From assembly GCA_019414325.1 (NCBI GenBank), contig DXMG01000018.1:1-14304 (forward strand): a stretch of 14,304 nt of DNA. Direction: 5' to 3'. The notes beneath the pieces are model-generated. The model did no database searches, was not told the DNA's origin, and saw only the letters and a list, made by a program, of their open reading frames with translations. This document shows positions 1 to 8,541 of this stretch, piece by piece (the stretch's first letter is position 1; each line of letters begins with the position of its first letter). The stretch is from Collinsella sp. Lineage in GTDB: Bacteria; Actinomycetota; Coriobacteriia; Coriobacteriales; Coriobacteriaceae. Both the position numbers and the translations under genes were made by a program.

Positions 1-2379
1 GTCGAGGACGTCGAGCGCGAGCAGAATGAGCGCTACGACGCCGCGCTCGCTATCCTTAAGAGCCCGGCTCCCGATCAGCTGCCCACGTTGGGTCTGACCA
101 AGTGGCGCCCGCTCGGCGGCGAGGATCACCTCATCGATCCGCAGACTGTCTACTTGCTGCGGACCGCCTGCCGTGAGGACAGCTACGACACCTTTAAGGA
201 GTACAGCGCCCGCCTGCACCGCACCGGCCGTGCCGTGCGCCTGCGCGACCTGCTGGACTTTGATGCCGGCGGCCGCACCCCGGTGGCACTCGACGAGGTC
301 GAGCCCGCGCTCAACATCGTTCGCCGCTTTAACACCGGCGCCATGTCGTACGGTTCCATCAGCAAGGAAGCACACGAGTGCATGGCCATCGCCATGAACC
401 GCCTGCACGGCCGTTCCAACTCGGGCGAGGGCGGCGAGGATCCGCGCCGTGAGACCCCGCTGGCTAACGGTGACTCCAAGAATTCCGCCATCAAGCAGGT
501 GGCAAGCGCGCGCTTTGGCGTGACGAGCCGCTACCTGTGCAGCGCCTTTGAGATTCAGATCAAGATGGCCCAGGGCGCCAAGCCCGGCGAGGGCGGCCAC
601 CTGCCCGGCAAGAAGGTCTACCCCTGGATCGCCGAGGTCCGTCAGTCCACGCCCGGCATCGGCCTGATCTCGCCTCCGCCGCACCACGACATCTACTCCA
701 TCGAGGACCTGGCGGAGCTTATCTTCGATCTTAAGAACGCCAACCCCGGCGCACGCGTGTCGGTCAAGCTGGTCAGCGAGGCCGGCGTCGGCACCATCGC
801 CACCGGTGTGGCCAAGGGTGCCGCCGACAAGATCTTGATCAGCGGCCACAACGGCGGCTCCGGTGCTGCGGCGCGCGATTCGATCTGGCACGCCGGTCTG
901 CCGCTGGAGCTTGGCCTTGCCGAGGCCCAGCAGACGCTGCTGCAAAACGGCCTGCGCTCACGCGTGGTGCTCGAAGCCGACGGCAAGCTCATGGACGGCA
1001 CCGATGTCGCCGTCGCTTGCCTGCTGGGTGCCGAGGAGTTTGGCTTTGCCACCATGCCGCTCATCTCCATGGGCTGCCTTATGCAGCGCGACTGCCAGCA
1101 GGATACCTGCCCGGCCGGCATCGCCACGCAAAACTGTCGCCTGCGTCGCGGCTTCCGCGGCAAGCCCGAGCACGTCGAGCACTTTATGCTCTTTGTTGCC
1201 GAGCAGCTGCGCGAGGTCATGGCGAGCCTGGGCTTCCGCACCGTCGACGAGATGGTCGGCCATCCCGAGTGCTTGCGCCAGATTGAGGTCCCGGGCAACC
1301 GCAAGGCCAACCTGCTCGATCTGTCGCCCGTGCTGGCGAGCGCGACCTGCGAGTTCGGTGCCCACATCCCGGGTGCCGACGGTCGTCACTTCCTGCCGCA
1401 GATGGCTGCGGACAGCGAGCTCGAAAAGACGCTCGACTCCACGTTGTTTGTGCCCTATACGGCCGATGCCCGTGCGCACCTGCGTCCGATTCGCTTCCGC
1501 GCCGATATCGCCAACGTCAACCGCTGCGTGGGCACCATCTTGGGCAACGCGGTGACCAAGGCGCATCCCGAGGGCCTGCCCGCCGGCTCCATCACCATCG
1601 ATTGCGATGGTTCGGCCGGTCAGAGCTTTGGCGCCTTCCTGCCGCGCGGCATTACGCTCAACGTGTGCGGCGACGCCAACGACTACTTTGGCAAGGGCCT
1701 TTCGGGCGGCGAGGTGTCGGTGCGCCCCAACCCGCATGCGACCTACAAGTTCGACGAGAACATCATCGTGGGCAACGTTGCGTTCTTTGGCGCTACGAGT
1801 GGCCGCGGCTTCATTAACGGCCTGGCCGGCCAGCGCTTTGGCGTACGCAACTCCGGTGCCACGGTGGTGGTCGAGGGCTGCGGCAACCATGGCTGCGAGT
1901 ACATGACGGGAGGTCTGGCGCTCATCCTGGGCGAGGTCGGGCAGAACTTCGCCGCCGGCATGACGGGCGGCGTGGCTTACGTCTTTGACCAGTACGGCAC
2001 GCTCGATGCCCGTGTGAACCACGAGAGCGTTGAGCTTAAAGCCCCGACGGCCGGTGAGCTGGCGCAGATTCGTGCGCTCGTCCAGGAGCACGTGGACGCG
2101 ACGCAGAGCCCGCGCGGCATTAAGTTGCTCTACAGCTTTGAGACGATGAGCAAGCACTTTGTGAAGGTCATTCCGACCGAGTACGAGCGCGTGCTGGCGA
2201 TTGTCGCCGCCGCCGAGGCCGTCGGCAAGACGCATGAGCAGGCCGAGGAGCTGGCGTTTGACATTGTGACCGGTCGCGCCGACGCCGCCGATGTCGCTCG
2301 CTTTGATGTGGCGGGTGGTGTCGCTGGCGCTGTGCCCGCCGCCGCCAGCTCTGTTGCTTCGACCAAGAAGGAGGCGTAA
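1..2379 (+). CDS. gltB: Glutamate synthase (NADPH) large subunit, C-terminal part (5' end outside window)
   Basis: GltB takes ammonia from glutamine and, on the FMN/Fe-S synthase half, adds it to 2-oxoglutarate to make glutamate; it works as a complex with GltD. The frame is open from base 1 and ends at TAA 2377-2379, giving 792 visible residues, about half of a usual ~1500-aa GltB; the TTG at 88 is internal and not a start. Visible are the synthase/FMN domain (window residues about 100-430), including RRFNTGAMSYGSISKEAH and SGEGGEDP, and the [3Fe-4S] cluster cysteines C-x5-C-x4-C (codons at 1075, 1093 and 1108) in GCLMQRDCQQDTCPAG. A glycine-rich GXGXG beta-helix domain follows (roughly nt 1540-2080). 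The N-terminal amidotransferase domain would lie upstream. The last ~30 residues are an Ala/Val-rich tail. gltD follows after 5 nt, so the two are surely one operon. Confidence 0.96.
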   Translation, partial: VEDVEREQNERYDAALAILKSPAPDQLPTLGLTKWRPLGGEDHLIDPQTVYLLRTACREDSYDTFKEYSARLHRTGRAVRLRDLLDFDAGGRTPVALDEVEPALNIVRRFNTGAMSYGSISKEAHECMAIAMNRLHGRSNSGEGGEDPRRETPLANGDSKNSAIKQVASARFGVTSRYLCSAFEIQIKMAQGAKPGEGGHLPGKKVYPWIAEVRQSTPGIGLISPPPHHDIYSIEDLAELIFDLKNANPGARVSVKLVSEAGVGTIATGVAKGAADKILISGHNGGSGAAARDSIWHAGLPLELGLAEAQQTLLQNGLRSRVVLEADGKLMDGTDVAVACLLGAEEFGFATMPLISMGCLMQRDCQQDTCPAGIATQNCRLRRGFRGKPEHVEHFMLFVAEQLREVMASLGFRTVDEMVGHPECLRQIEVPGNRKANLLDLSPVLASATCEFGAHIPGADGRHFLPQMAADSELEKTLDSTLFVPYTADARAHLRPIRFRADIANVNRCVGTILGNAVTKAHPEGLPAGSITIDCDGSAGQSFGAFLPRGITLNVCGDANDYFGKGLSGGEVSVRPNPHATYKFDENIIVGNVAFFGATSGRGFINGLAGQRFGVRNSGATVVVEGCGNHGCEYMTGGLALILGEVGQNFAAGMTGGVAYVFDQYGTLDARVNHESVELKAPTAGELAQIRALVQEHVDATQSPRGIKLLYSFETMSKHFVKVIPTEYERVLAIVAAAEAVGKTHEQAEELAFDIVTGRADAADVARFDVAGGVAGAVPAAASSVASTKKEA

Positions 2380-2384
2380 GTGCC

Positions 2385-3866
<1,482 letters not shown>

Positions 3867-3883
3867 AGTAGTCATTTAAGAAC

Positions 3884-3924
3884 GTCCCCAATGACTAGTC
3901 ATTTTTTGTCTAGTCGTTGGGGAC
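3884..3924. repeat. GGGGAC-type palindrome downstream of gltD
   Basis: Two 15-nt arms (GTCCCCAATGACTAG at 3884-3898 and CTAGTCGTTGGGGAC at 3910-3924) pair fully with one G-U wobble around an 11-nt T-rich loop. Four further pairs (AAGA 3878-3881 with TCTT 3927-3930) lie just outside a short bulge. It begins 17 nt after the gltD stop. It may slow or end transcription, but the T-run is in the loop and not after the stem, so it is not a classic intrinsic terminator. A smaller hairpin (CGAGC 3933-3937 with GCTCG 3943-3947, then TTT) follows at once. Confidence 0.8.
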
Positions 3925-3930
3925 ACTCTT

Positions 3931-4207
3931 TGCGAGCGATTTGCTCGTTTGTCGACGTACGGGTGTTTATTTGTCGACTTCTTGGGCTGTGGTCACCTGT
4001 TGTTTCTGTGGTGGCTGTGGGTATCTGGCTCAAAAGGGCGGGTTGGCCGTCTATGTTTACCTGCGGTTTTGTTGCGGTGCGCATTTTCGGTCAAGCTTTT
4101 CGTCAAGTGTTTGGTCAGCATCTGGTTTGCAGCCGGAGGCCTATTTTGCCCGCGCTGGTCGTGGCCGACCACCCTCCTCGTAAGCTCAAATTGAGGTCTA
4201 TCAGTTT
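3931..4207. other. Intergenic stretch with no supported gene
   Basis: About 280 bases between the gltD palindrome and the next ribosome binding site. The top strand is noticeably T- and G-rich and unlike the GC-rich coding sequence around it. Several frames stay open for 80-110 codons, but none has a ribosome binding site, a recognisable protein or the local codon usage, and the longest starts inside the palindrome. It probably holds the promoter and leader of the following gene, although I see no convincing -35/-10 pair. It could also be decayed coding sequence. Confidence 0.5.
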
Positions 4208-4219
4208 GAGGAGGATGCC

Positions 4220-4927
4220 ATGACTGACCACGCTTTAGACCGAGCGCAGCTAGCCGAAGCCGTCGGCAACGATATTGCCGACATAGCCCATTTTTGGATG
4301 CTGCGGAAGTTCCAGTTTTTGGAGCCGGCGCGCGAACAGTTCGAGATCATTGTCGACCCGTGGCTCAGCTATTGCACCGAGCCTTCGCAAAACGAAATCA
4401 TGGCCTACAACATGGCGTTTACCGATTGGCTGCTCTTCGAGCGCTCCTATCGCCATGGCAAGACGCTGCTCGAGCTGTATGTTGACGAGCCGCCGGCATC
4501 GCTTTCGCCTGCCTCGCTCAAGCGGCTCGAGCAGGTACGCGACACGCAGTATTTCTCGCGCTTTGGCATTTTGGACAAGGATCCTGCGAACGGCATAGTT
4601 GCGCTGAAGGATACGCGCACCGACCGTCGCTTTGATGTCTACGACCCGCATATCGTGCAAAAGGAGCATTGGAGCGACGGCGCGATTGCGGTGCGCCTCG
4701 CTTGCGTCGACGATGTCTGGCTGACGGCGGGACAGCTCTATCTGTACGACATCGCGCGCCTGAGTGACACGGCAGTCGATGGGCCGGGTGCGGTGCATCC
4801 GGAGGACCTGCAGGATGGCTTTGACACCTCGTGGATCAGCTTCTTTTTGCGCCTGGTCCGCGACATCATGGGCGCCCAGGGGCGCTACGTAAAGTCCCTC
4901 AACATCTACGAACAAGAATGGGAGTAG
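4220..4927 (+). CDS. Unrecognised 235-aa soluble protein
   Basis: The gene is supported by an ATG at 4220 with a strong GAGGAGG at 4208-4214 (5-nt spacer), GC-rich third positions and a clean stop at 4925-4927. The protein is acidic and rich in aromatics, with no signal peptide, membrane segment or cysteine cluster. The arrangement 'FTDWLLFERSYRHGKTLLELYV' (about residues 68-89), then 'YFSRFGILDKD...ALKDTRTDRRFDVYD', then 'GAIAVRLACVDDVWLTAGQLYLYD' reminds me of the body of proteins that often carry a C-terminal SEC-C metal-binding motif. That motif is absent here, and the resemblance comes from memory rather than a search. No function is assigned. A twin-palindrome repeat starts 36 nt after its stop, and it appears monocistronic. 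Confidence 0.85.
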   Translation: MTDHALDRAQLAEAVGNDIADIAHFWMLRKFQFLEPAREQFEIIVDPWLSYCTEPSQNEIMAYNMAFTDWLLFERSYRHGKTLLELYVDEPPASLSPASLKRLEQVRDTQYFSRFGILDKDPANGIVALKDTRTDRRFDVYDPHIVQKEHWSDGAIAVRLACVDDVWLTAGQLYLYDIARLSDTAVDGPGAVHPEDLQDGFDTSWISFFLRLVRDIMGAQGRYVKSLNIYEQEWE

Positions 4928-4963
4928 GGGATGTGACTGGTGTCGCCCTACAGCCCTGACTTT

Positions 4964-5100
4964 GTCTCAATCTGTAACGTTTAGCGGCTGTTTGAGCCCG
5001 TAACTGTTACAGATTGAGACGGAAGGTTGGCGGCTGTCGAAAGATCTTGTTCTGTAACAACTAGAGGCTCAAAGACTGTCTTCCTGTTACAGATCAAGAC
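4964..5100. repeat. Twin-palindrome element, copy 1 (two 57-nt units)
   Basis: Unit 1 is 4964-5020: GTCTCAATCTGTAAC at 4964-4978 and its perfect complement at 5006-5020 around a 27-nt centre. Unit 2 is 5044-5100: left arm ATCTTGTTCTGTAAC at 5044-5058 and right arm GTTACAGATCAAGAC at 5086-5100, 13 of 15 paired, again around 27 nt. The spacer is 23 nt. In unit 2 two adjacent arm bases differ from the family consensus and the opposite arm has changed to match. The centre of unit 1 carries TTTGAGCC (4991-4998) and that of unit 2 its exact reverse complement GGCTCAAA (5066-5073) at the mirrored place, so unit 2 looks like an inverted copy of unit 1. The element ends 20 nt before the next gene's start. 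Confidence 0.92.
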
Positions 5101-5120
5101 ATTTGTCAGCGGAGGCAACG

Positions 5121-6197
5121 GTGACGATGGTCCATTTGTCTGACGTGGTGGTGACGAAAGTGTCTAATACCGTTCTCAAACACAAACATGCGACTCGCAA
5201 CACGTTGGCGCGGAATAGAATGCTCGCGCGGCTCACGGAGACGGCCAAGCAAGGTGCGCTGCTCGCAACGCATGACAATACCGAGCTCATGTGGCTGCGA
5301 CGCCATGTTGGAACCGACGATATCGCGGAGCCCGAGCCGTACCTGTTCTGTTTTCAGCATGATTGGGATGCATTGACGCCGGCGGAGCGAGCGCTGAGGA
5401 CTATCAAAGGGCTTGCGGAATTTCATCCCGATTGGGCGTTTTGGGGCTATGACGCGGCGCTTTTGTGGGGTCTGGAGGTGCCGAATGATCTGCTCGGGCC
5501 GCGCTTTCTTGTTAAGACGGGTTGTTCGGTGACGTTGAGCGGCGGGTGCAGGTTGTTGCGTCCGCAGATGGCGGGCGCGCTCGAGCGTGTTGATGGCGTG
5601 CGGGTGACGTCGTTTTGGCGCACGGTGGAGGATTGCTTACTGCGTGCGCCGTTCTCCTACGGGTTGGCGATTGCCGATTCTGCACTGCGGGCGAAAGGCG
5701 TATCACGTTGGGATTTGTGCGAGCGCCTCCGCGCCGATTGCGAGGGCAGGCGAGGGTATCGCAGAGCACAGGTGATTGCGTCGTATGCGGACGGGCTGTC
5801 CGAAAACGGCGGCGAGTCTCGGTTCCGAGCGTTCTTTATTGCGTACGGCTTTTCAGTTCCGGAGCTGCAGGTGGAGTTTCGCGACCCGCTCGATTCGAGC
5901 CAGGTGTTTCGCGTCGACTATTTTTGGCGGCTCGAGAACGGGACGTGTGTCATCGGCGAGCTCGACGGGAAGGGAAAGTATACCCTGCAGGATGGTGGGG
6001 ATCGGGGGTCGGTCGACCCATTCGTGGCAGAACGTCAGCGAGAGTCTCATCTGACGATGCTCGGGCACAAGGTGCTTCGGTTTACGTTTAACGAACTCAA
6101 AGACCCGGGGAAGCTGGTCGAGAAAATGAGGCTGGCGGGTATTCCTCGGCAGGCTGAATTGGCTGAGGAGTGGAGACGTCAGTGGTATGGGCGCTGA
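5121..6197 (+). CDS. AbiEi/DUF559-like protein with C-terminal PD-(D/E)XK nuclease-like domain
   Basis: The 358-aa protein resembles actinobacterial proteins annotated as AbiEi-family antitoxin domain plus DUF559 (a Vsr-like endonuclease fold). The N-terminal ~75 residues could be a winged-helix region, though poorly conserved. The middle holds the family-like stretch GVRVTSFWRTVEDCLL...ALAD-type helices. The C-terminus has the nuclease core: E232 (GGESRFR), D266 (FRVDYFW), E280-x-D282-x-K284 (GELDGK) and a closing LGHKVLRFTFNEL, so the catalytic set looks intact. Role in this cell is unknown; DNA cleavage or DNA-binding regulation are inferences. GTG 5121 (5 nt after GGAGG 5111-5115) is preferred; ATG 5127 and TTG 5103 are alternatives. 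Codons such as AGA, AGG, CGG and GGA and lower GC set it apart from its neighbours and suggest transfer. Twin palindromes lie 20 nt before and 8 nt after it. Confidence 0.85.
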   Translation: MTMVHLSDVVVTKVSNTVLKHKHATRNTLARNRMLARLTETAKQGALLATHDNTELMWLRRHVGTDDIAEPEPYLFCFQHDWDALTPAERALRTIKGLAEFHPDWAFWGYDAALLWGLEVPNDLLGPRFLVKTGCSVTLSGGCRLLRPQMAGALERVDGVRVTSFWRTVEDCLLRAPFSYGLAIADSALRAKGVSRWDLCERLRADCEGRRGYRRAQVIASYADGLSENGGESRFRAFFIAYGFSVPELQVEFRDPLDSSQVFRVDYFWRLENGTCVIGELDGKGKYTLQDGGDRGSVDPFVAERQRESHLTMLGHKVLRFTFNELKDPGKLVEKMRLAGIPRQAELAEEWRRQWYGR

Positions 6198-6205
6198 GAG
6201 GTTTT

Positions 6206-6343
6206 GTCTCAATCTGTAACGTTTAGAGGTTGTTTGAGCTCGTAATTATTACAGATCGAGACAAGCCGGTGAAACGTCGACCGAATGTCTCGATCTGTAA
6301 CATCAAGGGGCCCAACAACCCTGTATCTGTTACAGATCGAGAT
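6206..6343. repeat. Twin-palindrome element, copy 2 (two 57-nt units)
   Basis: Unit 1 is 6206-6262: GTCTCAATCTGTAAC and ATTACAGATCGAGAC, 13 of 15 paired plus G-U wobbles. Unit 2 is 6287-6343: GTCTCGATCTGTAAC and GTTACAGATCGAGAT, 14 of 15 paired plus one wobble. Both have 27-nt centres, and the spacer is 24 nt. Unit 1's centre matches unit 1 of the 4964 copy closely (GTTTAG-GG-TGTTTGAGC). In unit 2 the arms carry G at arm position 6 with a matching C opposite, a compensated change. It starts 8 nt after the stop of the nuclease-like gene and lies 150 nt before the amidohydrolase start. There is no T-run after either stem, so it is not a standard terminator. Confidence 0.92.
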
Positions 6344-6492
6344 ATTTCCCTGGTGTCGCTGGGGTGGGACTGCAGCGTATTCCGTCCCCCACATCCCCTC
6401 TTCCCTCCGTTAACCGATATGTCTATGGCAATCGGGCTACACTGGATAATAATGGACAGATGTTCAAGTTTTCTGAGGGGGAGGAGCTCGAT

Positions 6493-7863
6493 ATGGCGTC
6501 TGCCGATCGTTCCACGTTGTTTATCAATGCGACCGTCCTGGATGGTTCGGAGCATATGGAGCCGCAACCCGATATGGCCGTGACTGTTGAGCGCGGTGTC
6601 ATCACGTGGATGGGGCCGAGTGCTGTGGCGCAGGCACCTGCAGGTGCCGAGGTCATCGACCTGGCAGGTGCGTATCTCATGCCCGGTCTCATCAATATGC
6701 ATGTGCATCTGTGCGGTTCGGGCAAGCCGGTTTCGGCGGGCGATGCGGGCGCGCTGATGAAGAAGCTCGATAATCCCGTGGGGCGCGCCATCGTGCGCCA
6801 TATTCTTAAGGGCAGCGCCCAACAACAACTGGCAAGTGGCGTGACCACGGTGCGCGGCGCGGGCGATCCGCTGTTTGCCGATCTGGCCGTGCGCGATGCT
6901 ATCGATGCCGGCAAGTATCAAGGTCCTCGCCTGGTGGCGCCGGGAACGGGCGTCACGGTGCCGGGCGGCCATGGTGCGGGACTGTTCGCCCAGGTGGCAA
7001 ACAGTCCCGCCGAGGCAGCCGAACAGGTGCGCGACCTGTATGCGCGCGGTGCCGACGTCATTAAGCTGTTCGTAACGGGCGGTGTGTTCGATGCGACCGA
7101 GGTGGGCGAGCCGGGCGTGCTGCGTATGCCGGTGGAGGTTGCCGCTGCGGCGTGCGAGGCGGCGCACGAGGTTGGCCTTCCGGTCATGGCCCATGTCGAG
7201 AGCACCGAAGGTGTGAAGGCCGCGCTTGAGGCCGGCGTCGACACAATCGAGCACGGCGCTCCGATGACCCCCGAGATCCTGGAGTTGTATCACGGTGCCG
7301 CGGGTACGCAGCTTGAGGGGCGTGCGCCCAGCGTTACCTGTACGATCAGCCCGGCGCTGCCGTTTGTGTTGCTCGACCCGGAAAAGACCCATTCGACCGA
7401 CACGCAAAAGAAGAACGGCGACATCGTGTGCTCGGGCATTATCGAGAGCGCTCGCGCCGCCCTGGATGCCGGCGTTAAGGTGGGCCTGGGCACGGACTCG
7501 AGCTGCCCGTTCGTGACGCAGTACGACATGTGGCGCGAGGTGGCCTATTTTGCCAAGTACGTGGGTGTGAGTAACGCCTTCGCGCTGCATACGGCCACGC
7601 AGGTCAATGCCGAGCTGCTGGGGCTGGGCGGCGAGACCGGCACAATCGAGTGCGGCAAGGCCGCCGATATCCTGGTGACGCGCAAGAACCCGCTCGATGA
7701 CCTGTGCGCACTGCGTGAGCCGGCGTACGTGATGTGCCGTGGTGATCTGGTGCGCAAACTCAAGGTGAAGCGCTTTCCCGAGGTGGACGCCGAGCTCGAC
7801 GCGATTATGGCCATGCCTGCCGAGGCGTTGGCCGAGGAGCTTGCCCGCGATGGCGTAGCATAG
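6493..7863 (+). CDS. Metal-dependent amidohydrolase family protein
   Basis: The 456-aa TIM-barrel hydrolase belongs to the amidohydrolase superfamily, nearest to the imidazolonepropionase/prolidase-like branch (Met_dep_hydrolase_A type). Metal ligands are visible: H70-x-H72 in LMPGLINMHVHL, the likely carboxylated lysine K191 (DVIKLFVTGG), H234 (VMAHVES), H254 (TIEHGAPMTP) and D335 (GLGTDSS). A small N-terminal beta-sandwich (residues 8-60) and its C-terminal completion (GTIECGKAADILVTRKNPLDD) are present. There is no signal peptide, so it should be cytosolic. The substrate cannot be told from sequence; cyclic amides or Xaa-Pro/Xaa-Arg dipeptides are family possibilities. ATG 6493 is chosen because GGGGGAGGAG lies 6 nt upstream; in-frame starts at 6364 and 6460 add residues unlike the family. 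It ends 33 nt before a bidirectional terminator and appears monocistronic. Confidence 0.92.
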   Translation: MASADRSTLFINATVLDGSEHMEPQPDMAVTVERGVITWMGPSAVAQAPAGAEVIDLAGAYLMPGLINMHVHLCGSGKPVSAGDAGALMKKLDNPVGRAIVRHILKGSAQQQLASGVTTVRGAGDPLFADLAVRDAIDAGKYQGPRLVAPGTGVTVPGGHGAGLFAQVANSPAEAAEQVRDLYARGADVIKLFVTGGVFDATEVGEPGVLRMPVEVAAAACEAAHEVGLPVMAHVESTEGVKAALEAGVDTIEHGAPMTPEILELYHGAAGTQLEGRAPSVTCTISPALPFVLLDPEKTHSTDTQKKNGDIVCSGIIESARAALDAGVKVGLGTDSSCPFVTQYDMWREVAYFAKYVGVSNAFALHTATQVNAELLGLGGETGTIECGKAADILVTRKNPLDDLCALREPAYVMCRGDLVRKLKVKRFPEVDAELDAIMAMPAEALAEELARDGVA

Positions 7864-7866
7864 GTG

Positions 7867-7891
7867 TGACAAAGGGACGGTCCCTTTGTCA
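7867..7891. repeat. 25-nt GGGAC palindrome after the amidohydrolase gene
   Basis: TGACAAAGGGAC (7867-7878) and GTCCCTTTGTCA (7880-7891) are perfect complements around a single central G. It starts 3 nt after the amidohydrolase stop and precedes the terminator. The near-zero loop means it would extrude as a DNA cruciform or serve as a dyad binding site more readily than as an RNA hairpin. It shares the GGGAC/GTCCC core with the dyads at 3884 and 8485. I recall similar dyads in other Coriobacteriia but cannot verify that here. Confidence 0.8.
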
Positions 7892-7898
7892 TAATCAA

Positions 7899-7933
7899 AA
7901 AAGCCGAGGTCTCAGCGCGAGGCCTCGGCTTTT
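7899..7933. terminator. Bidirectional intrinsic terminator
   Basis: An 11-bp perfect stem (AAAAGCCGAGG 7899-7909 with CCTCGGCTTTT 7923-7933) and a 13-nt loop are followed by a T-rich run on the + strand (TTTTATTTTGT) and by TTTTTTGATTA on the - strand. It sits between the convergent amidohydrolase gene (+) and the zinc-ribbon gene (-) and should stop transcription from both sides. Confidence 0.92.
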
Positions 7934-7955
7934 ATTTTGTCCTATGGTGTAGCGG

Positions 7956-8429
7956 CTAGGAGCGCGTCTCCATCTTGGCGTGGCACTTGGGGCAGGTGAC
8001 GCGGATCTTGCCCTTGCCCTTGGGGACGGAGAGCATCTGACCGCAGTTGGGGCACTTGAGGTATGCCGTGGTCTTGCGACCCTTCCACATCTTCTTGGCC
8101 GTGCGCTTGGCGCGCTCAAAGTCTTCCTTGCTGGTGCCGGCCGCGCGTGAGGTGCTGGCCGCTGCAGCGCCGCCGCCCAAGCTGGCGACGAACTTGCCCA
8201 AGCCGGGAACATTGGCGGTCGTGGCGACAAAGGCCTCGTTCTCCTTGCGACGTGCATCGATATTTTTGGACAGGCCGCGCAGCACGCCAATCACGATAAC
8301 GGCGATGGCGATCCAGCTGAGCCACTGGATGCGGGCTATCGATCCGATCATCGCGATGACGATGCCGGCAAAACCCATCACGATGGTGAGTTCGTCGGCG
8401 CCATTGCGGCCTTTCATAAAGTCATTCAT
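7956..8429 (-). CDS. Small membrane protein with C-terminal zinc ribbon
   Basis: A 157-aa protein of unknown role. Two hydrophobic segments (about residues 13-32 and 35-52) form a membrane hairpin, followed by a basic/charged region and an Ala/Gly/Ser linker (about 74-100). The C-terminal zinc ribbon has C126-x2-C129 (CPNCGQ) and C146-x2-C149 (CPKCHA), with a GKGKIRVTC turn between the knuckles. The ribbon is most likely cytoplasmic, as CxxC ribbons usually are. ATG 8429 is chosen over the one at 8459 because an AAAGG-like site lies 8 nt upstream. It is the last - strand gene before the shared terminator and follows csoR by 112 nt with a palindrome between, so it may or may not be co-transcribed with the copper genes. 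The ribbon could bind zinc or nucleic acid; nothing ties it to copper except position. Confidence 0.88.
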   Translation of the reverse strand: MNDFMKGRNGADELTIVMGFAGIVIAMIGSIARIQWLSWIAIAVIVIGVLRGLSKNIDARRKENEAFVATTANVPGLGKFVASLGGGAAAASTSRAAGTSKEDFERAKRTAKKMWKGRKTTAYLKCPNCGQMLSVPKGKGKIRVTCPKCHAKMETRS

Positions 8430-8484
8430 GCAAATTGCCTTTCGTTCGATATGCTGCACGCCTTTATACCCGATTTAGAGCAAG

Positions 8485-8531
8485 GGGGACAGGTCAATCT
8501 GCGCCAATGTGGTGCAAACGTACCTGTCCCC
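8485..8531. repeat. GGGGAC palindrome between csoR and the zinc-ribbon gene
   Basis: Outer arms GGGGACAGGT (8485-8494) and ACCTGTCCCC (8522-8531) are perfect complements. Inside, TGCGCCA (8500-8506) pairs with TGGTGCA (8510-8516) with one wobble around a 3-nt loop, so the whole can fold as an interrupted hairpin. It begins 10 nt after the csoR stop on the - strand. Its outer core is the same GGGGAC/GTCCCC as in the dyad at 3884. No T-run follows on either strand. Confidence 0.75.
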
Positions 8532-8541
8532 GATGCCCCAA

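Noticed and set aside
3891..4223. 110-codon + frame between gltD and the 235-aa gene
   Set aside because: It starts inside a palindrome, has no ribosome binding site and overlaps other open frames in the same low-GC stretch.
4964..6343. CRISPR array
   Set aside because: The repeats are self-complementary pairs separated by 23-24 nt and then by a whole gene, with no regular repeat-spacer series and no cas genes.
6206..6343. Twin-palindrome as intrinsic terminator of the nuclease-like gene
   Set aside because: No T-run follows either stem, and the same structure also occurs upstream of genes.
6223..7872. 549-codon - strand frame opposite the amidohydrolase
   Set aside because: It spans the terminator-side palindrome and a twin-palindrome element; the + strand gene has all metal ligands.
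8494..8501. TCAATCTG, a piece of the twin-palindrome arm
   Set aside because: Only eight bases match, no partner arm at the expected distance, and it lies inside a different dyad; treated as chance.
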